Counted from the stretch's first letter, positions 39,601-53,163 are shown. The stretch: DNA of 64,000 nucleotides from Monarcha castaneiventris obscurior (GCA_026261815.1 JAMPIT010000230.1:6633001-6697000), one strand, 5' to 3'. Numbers and translations: made by a program. Notes: generated by a model not told the origin, from the letters alone.

Positions 39601-42600
39601 TGCTGAATAAAACTTTTATGAATTCAAAAGTGGATTCCTTGCGGATTTCCACTATAGCATCTAAGATAAAGTGCAGGACACAGCCATAAATGAGCATGTA
39701 TAAGCAGGGGTTGCAATTCCAACAGCCTTAGCAGTAAATATTCTGTGGTTCTGTGTGGTTTGAGTCAGGTCTCTAATGGTTATTATACACTCTCCATTTT
39801 TGCTGATTTATATGACACATACTTGGTGTAACTTTGTTGTGACACACACCTGACCAAATTTTTGATAACCACATACTGGCACTGCAGAAACCTGTCCTAT
39901 TTCACACTTGTGCTAGTATGAATTAAACTACTCATTTCTGTATTCTGTTTCTGCTCTCCTAGCACCTGACTGCCAGCTAGCGAGCTGCACTTTCATCTTT
40001 AGCACTTTACACTGCCAACAAAAAGCACCAACTTGAACCCTCACCTCAAAACCTGAAAACCCAGTTACCACATCAGGGCATCAAGAAGAACCTTCCCCAC
40101 TCACACCCCTGACTTTCCCAAACACAGCTAAATAAAGACAAAAGGAAAGTAGCAAGCCCAAAATGACCTGTTACCCTTTTGAATCCACTCCTTTTGCACT
40201 TGTGACTGATGGGGTGTTAATTAACAGCTTCCTCATCGCACTACAAGTCAGTCAGAGCTCACTGTCAGTTTTCCAACTCTTGGCAAGGCAGCTCCTTGCC
40301 TGCAAGCCGGTGCCTTCTGCAGGGTTTGCTGCTCCTGAGGAAAGGTGCTGCACAGCCACTATGCCTGGGTTGCTCTCCAGTCAGCTCATCCAGAGATGCT
40401 CACAGTGAGCTCATCATGCCTAAACCTCTCAGCCTAAGGTTTACTTTTCAGTCTTGCTGCCTCTCTCTGGCACAGGTACAAAATGTTTTCCATACCATCT
40501 GCTCATCTATGATTTAAGCAGGGTCAGCAAAATGTTACATCAAAGTAATTTACACCTATTCGTGCTGACTTACCAATAAGTAACACATCAGTGCTGAGAT
40601 GAAGCTATCTACAGACTTCCTAAGGTGGACAAGCCTTTCTCAGAGGCTTCCCTTGATGCACAGGTAAAAGCCAACCACACACTGTGAAAAGATTTACTAG
40701 GTACCATTTGCTACCACTGAACACCTAAGGCCAGTTACGCTGCTGTTATGCTGTAACAATCCTAATTTTAAGAACTCAGCTCCACAGCCTTCTAATAGGT
40801 TGCTTTTCTATTAAAAACAAAACCAAAACCCAAACAAACGAACAAAAAACCACCAAACCCCACCCCTTCCCTCCTCCCCTCAAACAAAAGAAGTAACCAA
40901 GTTTTACTTAAATAACCAAACCAAGATGGGTTGTGGGGAGAGGTGGTTGGTTTGTTGTGTTTTAAAAACTTGAGTTTCAAAATTCCCTTTCCTTGTGCAA
41001 TTTCAGGATTTACCACAATGTCCCAGACTATGAATTCTGCCATTGAATCAGCCCTACCCATGACACCCTCCAATGACATTCACAGGGCATGTGTGGACCC
41101 TGAGCTGTGGCTCCTGTGTTCTCCAGCCTTGCACTCGCTTCTTCTGAGGGATGCCTGCCTCAGCAGGGTGTAAGAGGGAGAGGCTGATGAGGAGCCAAGA
41201 GACAGAGCTGCATTAATGCACAAAGTAAAAGGTCAGTACTCAAGGAGGGACTAATGAAAGGGAACAGGAGGAGAGAACAGTTCATTCTGGGGGAGAACAT
41301 ATTGTTTGCTATTTTAAATTTCATGCAAAGAATTTTCTCTTAAAATAAACGATTGGGTTTTTTTTTTTTCCAAGACAACAGTACTGCTACACAAATTCCT
41401 TTTCAGTAAAAATAGTCGTCTTGCATTGAAAAACTATGAAATAAAATCCCCCTAAATACTTATAATGCTAAACATCACATTTTGCTAAGACATTTCATTT
41501 ACTACTACCCAGAAAAATATTAAAACTGTAAAATTATTGATGTATTTCAGCAGTTTCCAGTTTTCCCTACTTTTATTTTCAACTATTTCTCATATAAAAT
41601 AGCAAATAAAACATAACATTTTGATCATATAAGGTTTTATTCTGCCTATTACTGACCAAGGAAGAGCAGCTACTTAAAATACAGTTTGCGTATATTCATA
41701 ACACCTTGAAAAGAAAAGTGCTGACAGACCCTTAACAACAACAGCCCCCCTAAACACCTCTCATATAAATTCATCTGTTTAATAAGAATGTCCTCGAATA
41801 AGCAGGTCAGAGAACTGCAAAGCAAACAGGGCAGCTCTGCTGCTGCTACTGCTCCCCAGACAATACTCTCATGTCATACAAGATAACCATTATACTATAT
41901 ACACAATTATTAGAAAATAAGTCATTTTAGATGTACTGGATACTGAACACTGATGTATTTTCTCCTTTAGAAATCAATTAGTTTGTTAAAGCCATACTCT
42001 TGGATGTGAGCACTGCATCTCCCTGGACACTCTGAAAATGGATCCTTGATTCTGCAGCTGTGATTATTGTAGCAAAATAAATCTGTGTGTGCATGGGAGA
42101 AGGGAGGAAGGGTCAGAACTGTCCCCCAAAAGATACAGAATTATTGAGTGACTATCGACAGGTAGAGTTATAGTCCAAATTATGTTCCTAAGTACCTTCA
42201 GCAAAAATCTTTTTGATGGTTTTCAGTTTGGTGTTGGAAAACAAATATATATGGAAAGTACCATTTCTGCTCTGTTCTTAACATGGCCACAATGGCCTTG
42301 TGCTGTGGGCACATCTCCAACCACAGAAGGATTTCCCAAAGCCACATCACCAGCCTGGCAGGGATCACCTACAGCTGGGAGATGCCTCCCACCAGCAGCA
42401 CAGCAACAGGCACAATCCAGAGGAATTTCACTAGTCAATTCCATGCCCCCACGACCCCCAACACAAATTGTGGCCCACCTGGCAATTATACTCCCACAGC
42501 CAGTGATGGGCTGTGAATCTGGGCCTCTGTTGGGTAAGGAGAGGAGAAGGACCTTCCCCAGAGCAAAAATAGGATTTGTGCTTCTGTTCATGGATTTTCT

Positions 42601-44029
42601 GATCATCTGGATCATCATTGGGTATGGAGCTGTGTGAAAGGCAGGACACACTCTTTAGGCTGGGTTTAAATCCCTGTATCACCTTAGCTCTCTGCTCAGG
42701 GGTTTCTGAGGTCAGCACACAGGACTTCACAACAGCAGAGCTCTGGCTGACTGCTTTTGATTAGGACAAAGATCAAATGCAAGCTACGTAGGGACATATT
42801 AACCTGCCTCTGGTCAAGCAGAAGACACAACTCAGCTTAACAATCAATCCTATTCCACTTTTTTCCATGAAAATCAAAGCCTGAAAGCTTGGGGGAACAT
42901 CTTACTCCCTCATGCATCTGTTTGGAGTAGCAGAGGGGGACTCAGTTTCTGGCATGTACTCAGGTCATTCTGAATGCACCAAGGAGATTTCTTCAGCTGC
43001 AGCCAAGGTATTCCTAGGATGAAAGCAAGAGGCACACACCAATGGCCAGATAGGTTTTCATAAGGTGTATCAAGCTCAGCAGGCAACCCTCTTCATCCTA
43101 ATGCCCACTGGACTGCACAGCCCACACAGGACATGACCCTTGTAGGACACAAGAAAAAGGTGACCCCAAATCCTGCCTGCCAGTCATGGACACTGAGATG
43201 GACAATCCAGCCACAACAGTCAGGGAACAGAAAAAAGCAAGTGCTGCCGTCACATTAGCAATGTTTCTGACCAGAGAAGGGGAAAAAACAAAAGGCAGAG
43301 ACTCATGAGGACAGCCGGACTGCCTTCTCTTGTTCATGAAGATGCCAGGGACAACGAGGAAGGACCATCTGGAGGTTGGAGAGAACAGCCAAGTGTCTCA
43401 AACAAAGCTTAGGATTTAGATGGGGCATCCTGGCCACAGCAGCACAAATAAGTTGGACTTGAGAGAATTGTACTGCTGAGGCCATGCCCAAGACCACAGT
43501 ATCTTGCTCAGGTAACAACTTATTTTAAACCTAAGAGATTTCAAAACCAGTAGTAACTACATTAGAGATGTGGGTAACACAAACATAACAGTAACTTCTC
43601 TTTTGGGCAATCAGAGCACATATCAATGCCAGCTTTCTTTCAGACTTTTTGCACATCTCATTTATCCATGTTTATTTTGCCTACAGGTACACATAAACAT
43701 TATTGTAAGACTGGTAGTGCAACACACAAAAAAACCAAAAATTGCATTTCAACAAGTTATTTCTAAGACATTAGGAAACATATAAATTTTCCTGATGTAC
43801 CAGTGACCTTACACCTTACAAAGAGAACCCAAATACTTTTGAACAAACAACAAATTATCAGTCACTGCTGCCCCTTGCAGCTGATGCTGAATTATTCTAA
43901 ACAGCAAAGATTTGCAAAGTTGCAAGTGTCCACACAAATATTGAAAACTTTGCCATCTTGAATTGCCTTTCTAAGTCTTAGTGATTTTGTTCTTTCTTCT
44001 CTTTGTTATCTGCCAGCTCTAGTTTCATT

Positions 44030-44053
44030 CCCCCCCCCCACCCCCCCCACCCC
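44030..44053. repeat. C-rich low-complexity run
   Basis: Three runs of C separated by single A bases (C10, A, C8, A, C4). On the PTPRN2 strand it is G-rich and could form a G-quadruplex-like fold. Confidence 0.8.
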
Positions 44054-46530
44054 ATAGGTGTCCTTTTCATGTCTTCTCCTCACCCAACTCTGAAGCTCCT
44101 TTCAGTGCTTCAGGGTTCCTCAGCTATGGAGGCAAAACTAAATTTCACTTTTGGTGACACCCAGGGAAAGGTGAGAATGTGCATGGGAAGGAGGTTTGGA
44201 GGAAGCCAAAGTTTCCCCAGCCTTTTATTACCTTTGGAATTCCCTCACCTCTTCCTCCATCCTGTGCACGCCTCCAGGCTCCCTCCACAGTCCTAAAAAG
44301 CCTCCTTTCCCCCATTCAGGATCTTTTCAGCATCCCCACACTTGATTTGCAAAACAAATCGGCTTCTCTTCCCTCAAGGATCAAGTGCTGCTCACAGAGG
44401 GGATCCCAGGCTCTGGCAAGGAGAAAAGGGGTCAGGTCAGTCAGACTCTGCTCTGCTAAGGCAAGGGCAGCGTGGTCAAATGCACAACAACGCTGAGCTG
44501 AGGAGCTCTGGAGAGCAGAGCTCACTGTGGCCCAGGTGAAAGAAGACCAAACCACAACTGCTGCCCCCGTCCCCAGTGCCAAATCTGCTGCAAGGACAAC
44601 TGAAAGAACATCTCATCATCCTCTCCTCAGCCTTGAGAGAAAGAGCTGCATTCCTCAGTTAAAGTTGATTTGGGTATTGTCAATAGCAGAAGTTTAAAGT
44701 ATACGGTGCTAAAGCCTCACTCAGATTCTCTTTCACCTTCCATAAAAATGGCCACTAATGAAGATTTTCAGTTACTTCAAGTGCAGCAGTGTAAGATGGG
44801 GGAGAGTCAGCTCTGGGCACACAAAGCTCAGACCTGTGCAGAGCACAGACCCAACCCCGCAGACAGCACGGCTCATGGGCACCAGCAGTAAACAAGTGGA
44901 AATAAATCAGTCTGTTCCCCCATAAAATTGCTGCCACTTGAACTGCAGTATCTCACACACTGATACTGTAGATAATTCGGTTTCATCTTGATTACGACCT
45001 GTATTAACACCCAAAGCAATAAAATCTTTCACATTCTCATTTTACTGAAGCCAAAGGACAAACCTTCTGCAGTGACATATGGCTCTGCTCCTCTGCAAGT
45101 ATGTTAGACTGCTTACAAAATCTCCTTGTCTAGCAAAGGATAATGCTTTTTAAAATAAATTACCTGCATTAATTTGTATTTTCCACCAAGAAAACCTCAC
45201 ATATCATCATAATTGTCTATCTATACAGATATATGAGTTTCTCACATTGTTTTCACTTTTTTTCTCCTTAATGGGGTGATTTTAGATTATGTCATTGATT
45301 ATATAGCTGTAACATGCAATCTTTTCCAGCACAAGAGTCAGCTTGGGGCTCACAGACTGCAGAGCAATTCCTGCATAGTTCAGACAACATAAAGAACAGT
45401 CTAGGGGACATGAGTTGAGGATGAGACTAAGTTTTGCAGAACTTTGGAAACGAGGTATTTCATAGCCGATTACTTGAGTACAATTTTCAACTTTCAAATT
45501 TCAAATTTTAGGGGATTTGGTATTACATATAGCTTTTTTTTTTTTAATCCAAAAGCTTTCTCTGTAGTGTGTGTATTGATATAATTGCATAAACTTTGAT
45601 TAAAGTTTATTTAAAGATTAACTCACTTTGATTAAAGACTCTTCTGCTCTTTTCCTGGCTGCACAATTCCTCTCCATGCCCCTGCAAGATGACCAGATGC
45701 CATGGGGAGAGCAGAGATTATTCCAGATCACTGTTCTAGGAGCAAGAACTAACATTTCCACCTCTGTGACACAGAGACACAAAACCATGGTCCCCAATGT
45801 CATGCAGGAGACCTCTATAAATGGCTCCTTGTAAGCTTTCTTTGTGGCCACGGAACAGATTTTATTTTTGTGTGATTAGAAAGTACTTCTCAGCTTAAAG
45901 AGGCAGGTTTAGATTTAAAAAAAAAAAAAAAAAAATTAGGCAAGAAAATGTGAGAATAAAACTATTTATGCCTCCACTTGTTTTTCCACCTAAAAACTAT
46001 ACTTCTGAAAATAGCCAATTTCAGATGAAGAAAATTCTATTTATTCACTGTTTTTACCAAAACATCTTCTACTTGTGCCAACAACTTTTAAATAGCAAAC
46101 AGGATGTGAACTGCATGACATACAGGAGTGGATTTTGTTTAGCAAATGCTTAATGTCATTGTCATGGTTCCTAAGAAGGCAGCTTGCAGTGGCACTGAAA
46201 TTTGCAATTACTGCAGCTTAATTAACAAATGCCCATTTCCCGTTTACATCTACTGTGGAGACATTTCAGTTTAAAAAAGGGAAATATTTATTCCTGTACT
46301 ACTGCACATGAATGAAATGCATGACAAAAACCCCTCAGCCCTAGAATTCTGAACTATCATTTCCTTCAATCTATGAAGGACTAATGAAGTCATTCTCCCC
46401 ATTACTGGGAAGAAACCATAAGGTACTATTTGAGCCAGCTGACCTGCATCATTTGTGGGAATCGTGTCTGAGCAAAGCAGGAAGGAACCACAACATCAAC
46501 TTCACAAGCCAGTGCAGCCCTGTGAAACCA

Positions 46531-47063
46531 CGTCATGTTTTATCCCAGCCAGCATCTAAGCACCACACAGCTGCTTTTCACTGTCCACCCCCCAGCAAGA
46601 TGGGGGGGAAGAGAATCAGAAGGGTAAAAGCAAGAAAATTCCTGGGTTGAGATAAGAACATTTTAATAACTGTAATGAAATAAAAAAAATAATAATAAAT
46701 TTTAATTCAAAGAAAAAGAACAAAACCAAAGGAATTAAACCCAAGAAAGACAAATGATGCAGATGGAAACACTCTCTCACCACCAACTGATGTCCAGCCA
46801 GTCCCTGAGCAGCAGCTCCCAGGCTATGACACTGTTGGGTGTGGGACACACCTCTGGCCAGCTGGGGTCAGCCCTGACAGACTCCAGAGGTCTCTCAGAG
46901 TCTATTGCTCCCGCTGTGGGGCTGTACAAGGAACAGAAGAGGCCTTGATACTCCTGGTCACCAGCAGTGAGAACATCACTGAATTAACGACACTGGTTCC
47001 ACCACAAATCCAAAACAGCCCCATACCAGCTGCTATGAAGAAATTTAACTCTAAACCAGCATA
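46531..47063 (-). mobile_element. Solo LTR of a chicken-type ERVL endogenous retrovirus, minus strand
   Basis: On the minus strand the order of motifs follows the avian ERVL LTR: a 5' part with GAGTTAAATTTCTTCATAGC, then CAGCTGGTATGGGGCTGTTT; the middle with GCTGACCCCAGCTGGCCAGA and GGACTGGCTGGACATCAGTT; then ATTAAA (46673-46678), TTCTTATCTCAACCCAGGAA, and a 3' end with GTGGTGCTTAGATGCTGGCT and ATAAAACATGACG in place of the usual terminal CA. No target-site duplication and no internal viral region were found, so it is an old solo LTR with decayed ends. It is in the same orientation as PTPRN2. Confidence 0.85.
46673..46678 (-). terminator. LTR polyadenylation signal (ATTAAA) in PTPRN2 orientation
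   Basis: Minus-strand ATTAAA is followed by GTTCTTATCTC, the position of the poly-A signal in this LTR family. Because the LTR lies in the sense direction of PTPRN2, it could in principle cause intronic polyadenylation. It is a variant signal in a decayed LTR, so use is unproven. Confidence 0.35.
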
Positions 47064-50000
47064 CTATGACATCTTCAGAATTCAAGAATTAGTTAATGTG
47101 TTGGTCAAGAGATGCTTGGGGATAGAAAAAGGATTCATTCAGGTAGACCAATTCTTTCCACAGATTTTTGAGATGAAACAGCATTTTTGAAGCTCCAGCT
47201 TTCTTGCCTTCTAAAATATGCCATTAACCTCTATGCCAGTCATAACTTATTTTCAATCACCATGCCAACAAAATACATTGAAACAAGTAAATCTTTTTTG
47301 GCATCATATGTGAAGGGCAATATTTCATGGAATAACAAAATAATTTTAATGAATGACCTTATTCCTGGGAGGGGAACAACCAACATTTTGGGGCTAGTAT
47401 AAATCTCATGAGGTATTTGAAATAAAGCCCAGCAGGAATGCCTGTCTTCTAATTGTGAATGCAGTGGATCCAGAGACATGAAATGGGCACTAACTGCCTG
47501 ATTACCTTTTTAGTGAACATGGATTTATAATTTGTACTGCAACATTAAGCACATCCATCAACCCTTTGCCACTGAGAAAAACAGCACTGACAGAGGAATC
47601 CTTTTCTGCCCAAACTTCTCTCAGAGCTCTCCATTTCTTCAGTTATAATAATTTCTGGCTCAGGCGTTTGGGTGGGGGAGCTCTAACTGGAGGAGCAGAA
47701 AGACAATGGAGAAGAGAAATCTCAGTATTAGACTGAACTTCAAACATTTGTAACAAAAACACTGCATGGAAGTTTGACATCTGAAGTTAGATTTACCATA
47801 ACAAAACTGAAGTTAATTAAAAAGAATTTGAGACATGGAATAGGACTTAATAATAAACAGTTCTTAACTGTATATTGATCCATTTTTGTCCAACTATTTT
47901 TCACAGAAATTTTTAAGTAAGAAAAGACGAAGTGATAGGGTTTAAAAGTCAAATATTTCAAAAGCAATCATTCATCAAACAGAGCAATCAAAATTACAGG
48001 TAAAAATTGAGAGGAAACTTTTCTAATAGCTACTGTCTAACAGCTATAGTGAAAGAACAGTTTGTTCCATTAAATTACTCAGCATAAGCCATCACAAAAA
48101 TTCCACTAATATGAAGGCAGGCTGTCAGAAAAGTAGGAAGTCTTAATTATTGTAGAAATCTAGTAAATCTACACATCTCTAACATTAGCATCCTAGAAAG
48201 AAAGATTAAATCAGAAGGCTAACAGGAAACTGTTATAATTTGGAAATGTTTGCTGTTTTTTTAAGTCACAATAAACAAGAAGCAGTCAAGTTTACTACTT
48301 AAAGCTAAAAAATTAATTAAAATTTGAAAACAAAACACTACCACCTTGAAAACTACTCCTCCTCCAAAGAAAACAAACTGATTTAATTTTGGAAATCCAC
48401 AAGCCATTTAAACTGCTTCCACTGATTGGGTACTGCAGATTGCTTTCTATAAGTGTTCAATAAACTATGAAACTATTAGCAGTCTTGCCATCCAAAAGCC
48501 CATTCATCAAATTGTCCCCTAATACCTTTTCTATCTAAACCTCACAGAAACAGAGATACAGCAGCATAATGTGGAGTAAAGAGAAAGGGCTACAGGAGAA
48601 AGAAAAAAATCTGAATGAAGGTCTCAGTAGTTTTCAACTCCCCTCAATTTATTTTTCCCCACCAGCACATTATAGTTTCTGGTTGGGCAATATACCTCTT
48701 TCTCATCTACTATGGAGTTTATGATAGAGAAAACATCAATTGCAGCTCAATAACAGATAGAGAGAGACAAAAATAGACATTTTTGCCATTGAAAAATCAC
48801 ACAGTGTGCAGCTGGTCACAATCATGCCTGTCTTTTTACTTCCAGGAAAAGAACTACGATGATACAATCTAATCTCTGGAAGACTCAAGTGAGCTAATGC
48901 AGTTGAAAGACTAAATACAATCTTAAAAGTGTTAACATTAAATAGAATAAATTAGGTACACATTTTCAACCTTATCACAATATTGCAAATTCTTACTAAC
49001 ACAAATGTTTACTGCATTACATTAAAAACAACAGCATTTTCCATTTGACAGATGCTGCTCCTAGCAGAGTTAGGCGTCCAAACACTAAATGTTGCATTCC
49101 CTTCCTCGCCTCCACATTCATTGCAGTTACCAGCCTTAAATCACACTGATCCTACCACAGGGCACTAGAGGAACATGCTGACACAGCAGCCAAAGCTACC
49201 AAGTATTCTCAACTTACGCAGAGCAGCAGCCAAAGCTATTTCAGTAAAGACCAAATTACAATAAACAGTTTGGGACCATAAAATATATTTATTATTCTGT
49301 CTACCTCTAGAGCAACTTTTGTTGCTATTGCCATGGAGGTTGGAGGGAATGAAAGAAAACTCTTTTTAAAGGCTTGGAATGCCTTGGATGCAGGATGATT
49401 TTTCATTAACAGGTCTTACCTGTTAATCAACAGCACTATAATTAGTTCACTTTCAGATTGTTCTTGTTTATTAAGTGAGGACATACAACAATAAAAGCCT
49501 CTCAATTCTATTACAAAGCATTTGTTCTAAGCACTAGAAGAAAGAGAGGTATATCTTTTCTAGTTCACTTTGAATGAACATCAAAATCAATCCAAATCAA
49601 TGACTTTTGAGTAGCAGGTGCACAACTTGGGAAAAAAATTCTACATTCTTTATTTTAAAATTTGTTTTAAAAAAGCAAGGGTTGAATCTCTTTAGTACAT
49701 CTATTCTAAACAATAGTGGTAATAAATACTTTTTTATATTATATATTTATGTTTTTCATGTGCATATAAACTTGCATCTCCTTTAGAACATTAAAAAGTA
49801 ATACCCTCCTCCTTGGCTTCTTACTTGACACAATGAATGTCAATAATTACTGTATATATTTTTCACACCCAAGCTATCTTGAGACAAAACAAATCCCTAC
49901 GTCATGCAAAGACTGTTACCACTTTTGCTCTGCTGCAGTAGATACACTTTCAGGTGATCCATGTTGTAAGGTTTTCTTCTCATTTCTCCTTTTATTCTCT

Positions 50001-50958
50001 GAGAAGCTACTTAGCCAGGACCACAACATCCTCCCCCTGAAAACCATAAATCTTTTTTTTCCTATTATGTTTACTGTCTAAAGGTAGATTGAGAGTCAAA
50101 AGACTACTAGTGCTTGTCAAACACTATGAAGTCAGAAACAAAATGGTGTTCACTTAATGATTATTGCAATGCAACAGCAGTCAGGGGATGCACAGTTTGG
50201 GCAGCAAACAGGGGGAAGGATTTTAAAAGAACATTTGAAGAAAAAAGGACAGAAAAACAGGAAAAAAATACATGGTATCTTCTGCACAGAAAAACTTGTA
50301 ACTCTAAAGAATAATCCAAAAGAATGTTATTCAGAATATGTTTAAGAAATTTACAGCTTTGCCTTCTACACACTCAAGAAAATGCAGAGAGTGAATAGTT
50401 GAATCATTCATTAATGTCCTTGCAAAATTGGAACATTTTGAAAATATATTTGATTCATGACCTCATATCTTAGCTTATGTACTGTAAGACAGGATTACTG
50501 AAGTTTTCAAAAAGAAAGACACAAGCAGCATGAATATTTTTAAAACGCTCAGTTTTCCCAGGCAGGGGATGGGTTTAAAGTTTCCTAGTCTGTCTTCTTT
50601 TAGACATTCCCATCAATGCCTCAGTTAATTACCAAAGTATCTCAGTAATTAATCTGATTGACCCAACTAACTACTGCTACACTGAGATTTTAGTCATTGA
50701 AATTTAGGGCGACAAAGACAAACATCAGTTTCCCTTCTGACAGAGAACAGATGAAGCCTGAAACAAGCAAGTAATTGTTAAGCACTTCATTTTTGGAATT
50801 ACACATTTTTAAACAATCGAAATGTTAAGCAGAAGGTATCCTTTAACCCCAGGAAAAAAGGACATATCTCATTCCAATCTGGAGCTGCTCAAAAATTGCA
50901 ATACAGCTGTGTAGCTGTCACTGCCAACTCACCAATTTCACATCTCCTCTCTTTTTTC
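47064..50958. other. Intronic unique sequence
   Basis: AT-rich and free of recognised elements. It contains a 15-bp direct repeat (cagcagccaaagcta at 49184-49198 and 49224-49238) and a 10-bp perfect palindrome at 49405-49427. Confidence 0.4.
49405..49427. other. Perfect 10-bp inverted repeat with 3-base loop
   Basis: ATTAACAGGT, CTT, ACCTGTTAAT. The 23-bp palindrome contains CAGGT/ACCTG cores of the kind bound by zinc-finger E-box proteins, in mirrored copies. Binding is an inference. Confidence 0.8.
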
Positions 50959-50960
50959 TC

Positions 50961-51085
50961 CCTTCCCTTCCCTTCCCTTCCCTTCCCTTCCCTTCCCTTC
51001 CCTTCCCTTCCCTTCCCTTCCCTTCCCTTCCCTTCCCTTCCCTTCCCTTCCCTTCCCTTCCCTTCCCTTCCCTTCCCTTCCCTTC
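50961..51085. repeat. Perfect (CCTTC)25 microsatellite
   Basis: Twenty-five uninterrupted copies of CCTTC (125 bp), (GAAGG)n on the PTPRN2 strand. Being pure pyrimidine on one strand, it can form triplex DNA and is expected to vary in length between individuals. The apparent frame with repeated SLPFP residues is only this repeat translated. Confidence 0.98.
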
Positions 51086-53111
51086 ATCTCTTTTCACAAT
51101 TTTTATTACTACTTTTTGTTCATAATTTTTTAATTTTTTTTTTAAACTGTTGTTTTGGTTTATTTTTTTTTAGTAAAGGTGAACAGTTAAAGAAAAAAAC
51201 CACCTATTCTATTTTTTCAAAAGCCGTAACTCAAAAATCTTACTCATGAGGTAAACCATGCTCGTGAATGTCCCTTGACACAAGAAAAGGACAAACTATG
51301 ATGGATTTAGAGCAGAGCCACACTGCTGCAGTGTCACTCCAAACCAGGATTCATTTGCTTTCCACCTCATTGCCAGAACATTATCCCTTGGTGTTCTCCT
51401 CTTCTCTCCAGACCACACTGTCCTTTTCAGGCTCTCGTGTTTCATCATTCATCAGGCTCAAGCCTTACTGAGAATCCCTGATGCCTTTATCAAACAGGCT
51501 GTACTTTTCCATGGCCTCTCAAATGTTAAAATTATGGGGTGGTTTTTTTTTCAATGTAATACAATAGTGAAATAGGGAACATCTCTGAAAATGCCCAGTA
51601 AAAGTGCTGCTTACGCAAAAACAGTAAACAAAGAAGTCCACCACACACTCAAACATATATGATAAAAACTAGTATCTCTAACACACAAATATATTTTCAT
51701 GAAACATTTAGCATGCTAGCATAACATACATGTTCAGAGTTACCCTAAATTGTATATGTAAAGCCTACTACATGTTCAAAAAAAACAGCAGAAAAATAAG
51801 ATTTGGTTGGATTTTTTTAATAAGCACATCTCGTAAGGCTGAAGACTTCATATCACCTCAAATATTTCAGGGAGAAACACTAAATCTAAAAAAAAGAAAA
51901 GGCAACTCCAAAAATTTCAGAATTTGAATCCTACTTTATATCAGATCATTACATTAGATTTTAGATATTCATCCACCTTATCACCACAAATGCATAATTT
52001 GAATAAAGAGAGATACCAGATAACTATGGTTATTCTTTGGTGATGTCATACCTTCCCACACACACACCCCACATTCCCCCAGTGTGCTGGTGGAAAGGTG
52101 AAATCTTGTAATCAAACTCCTTGAACTGAACACCAAAATGGCCCCAAAATCACTCAAAACCACAGTGATTAAACAATTTTCTTACAATGGTTCTGTGAAA
52201 GCCAATGCCGACATTTGGAGGAAAGAAATACACTACCACAAGTTACAACACTAGGATAGAACTAAAGCTTCCTTGTGACAACACACAGAGTTCTTGCCTG
52301 AGCTCTGAGCAAAAGGAGGTCTGTCCACATGAAATAACACTGTGCAGCACTCAGCAGCTCCAAGGCTTATTTACTAGCACGGGACATGGGAATGTAAAGG
52401 ATTACCTACGGCTGATGGGAGATTTGTGGCTGCCTCTCATACCTGGTGCTGAACAGCACACTGCCTTTGAAGTCTGAGTGACGCTCTCCTGCCCTGCAGG
52501 AGCTGCACCTTGAGATTCTCCACGAAAAGAACCCGCCCCCCCCAACAAAGTTTTTACTGGCAGCTGGGACAGTAGATAACCACAGTTGCATTATCATGCT
52601 AAACATCTTTTCCTAAGAGGAGTGTAACTTCACCTTTGATCACTATTCCAGTTCTAATGCCAGTTGTGCTGGGCATTTCTACCCCACCATCACACAGGCA
52701 ACTATTTTAAAGCCACATTGAGACAAAGACAAGACACAAATACATAGTTTGGAAGATAGATGGGCCTTTTTTCAATGAGAAAAAAAAACAAAACCCACCA
52801 CACTGTTACAAAGTAAAGAAGATGAAGTCATCACTGCACTGACATTTTAACCTCCTGTTAAGATTTAAAATGTTCATATTTCACCTCCAATACCTCAAAT
52901 AGCTCAGGGGAAGTGAGAGCTAACACAAGGAAGTACAGAGGCTGATGGGAAATTGGAGTCTTCCTCCCAAACAAACTTCATTTTATGTACTTGCTCCTAT
53001 TACATAACTGCCATATAACCTAATGAAGAACAAGTGTGGGAAGCAAAATAAATGAGCCAATTTCAATCTGGGCATTTATTTCCACAGACTTGTTTCAAAC
53101 GGTGTGTGTAT

Positions 53112-53163
53112 TTCCTTAGAAATGTAAAATAAGAAATTTCCTAAGAAATGTAAAATATTCCTA
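53112..53163. repeat. 26-bp tandem duplication
   Basis: TTCCTTAGAAATGTAAAATA at 53112-53131 recurs from 53138 with one change, giving a period of 26 bp over about two copies. Confidence 0.8.

Larger units (their letters stand above)
32151..46530. other. Intronic sequence with homopolymer runs, otherwise unremarkable
   Basis: Homopolymer or low-complexity runs: T17 at 35284-35300, T-rich 36385-36410, A23 at about 36615-36637, A/C-rich 40808-40860, C-rich 44030-44053, A19 at 45917-45935. The parts at 42280-42640, 43000-43520 and 44000-44640 are richer in GC and have long frames on both strands, but no family is recognisable. Splice-like segments at 32812-32865 (+) and 40574-40619 (-) are under findings. 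Confidence 0.4.

Noticed and set aside
42182..42637. 151-codon plus-strand frame taken as a gene
   Set aside because: An almost equally long frame lies opposite it, and frames of this length are expected by chance in a GC-richer patch; no family match.
46162..46180. TGTCATGGTTCC resembling the inverted end of an ERVL LTR
   Set aside because: The likeness stops after about 12 bases; the real LTR end is at 46531.
50896..51249. 117-codon frame with repeated SLPFP residues
   Set aside because: It is the CCTTC microsatellite translated; no flanking coding signal.
51265..51330. Weak likeness to the CR1 segment ACACAAGAAGGACATGG
   Set aside because: The match lasts only a few words and does not continue on either side.
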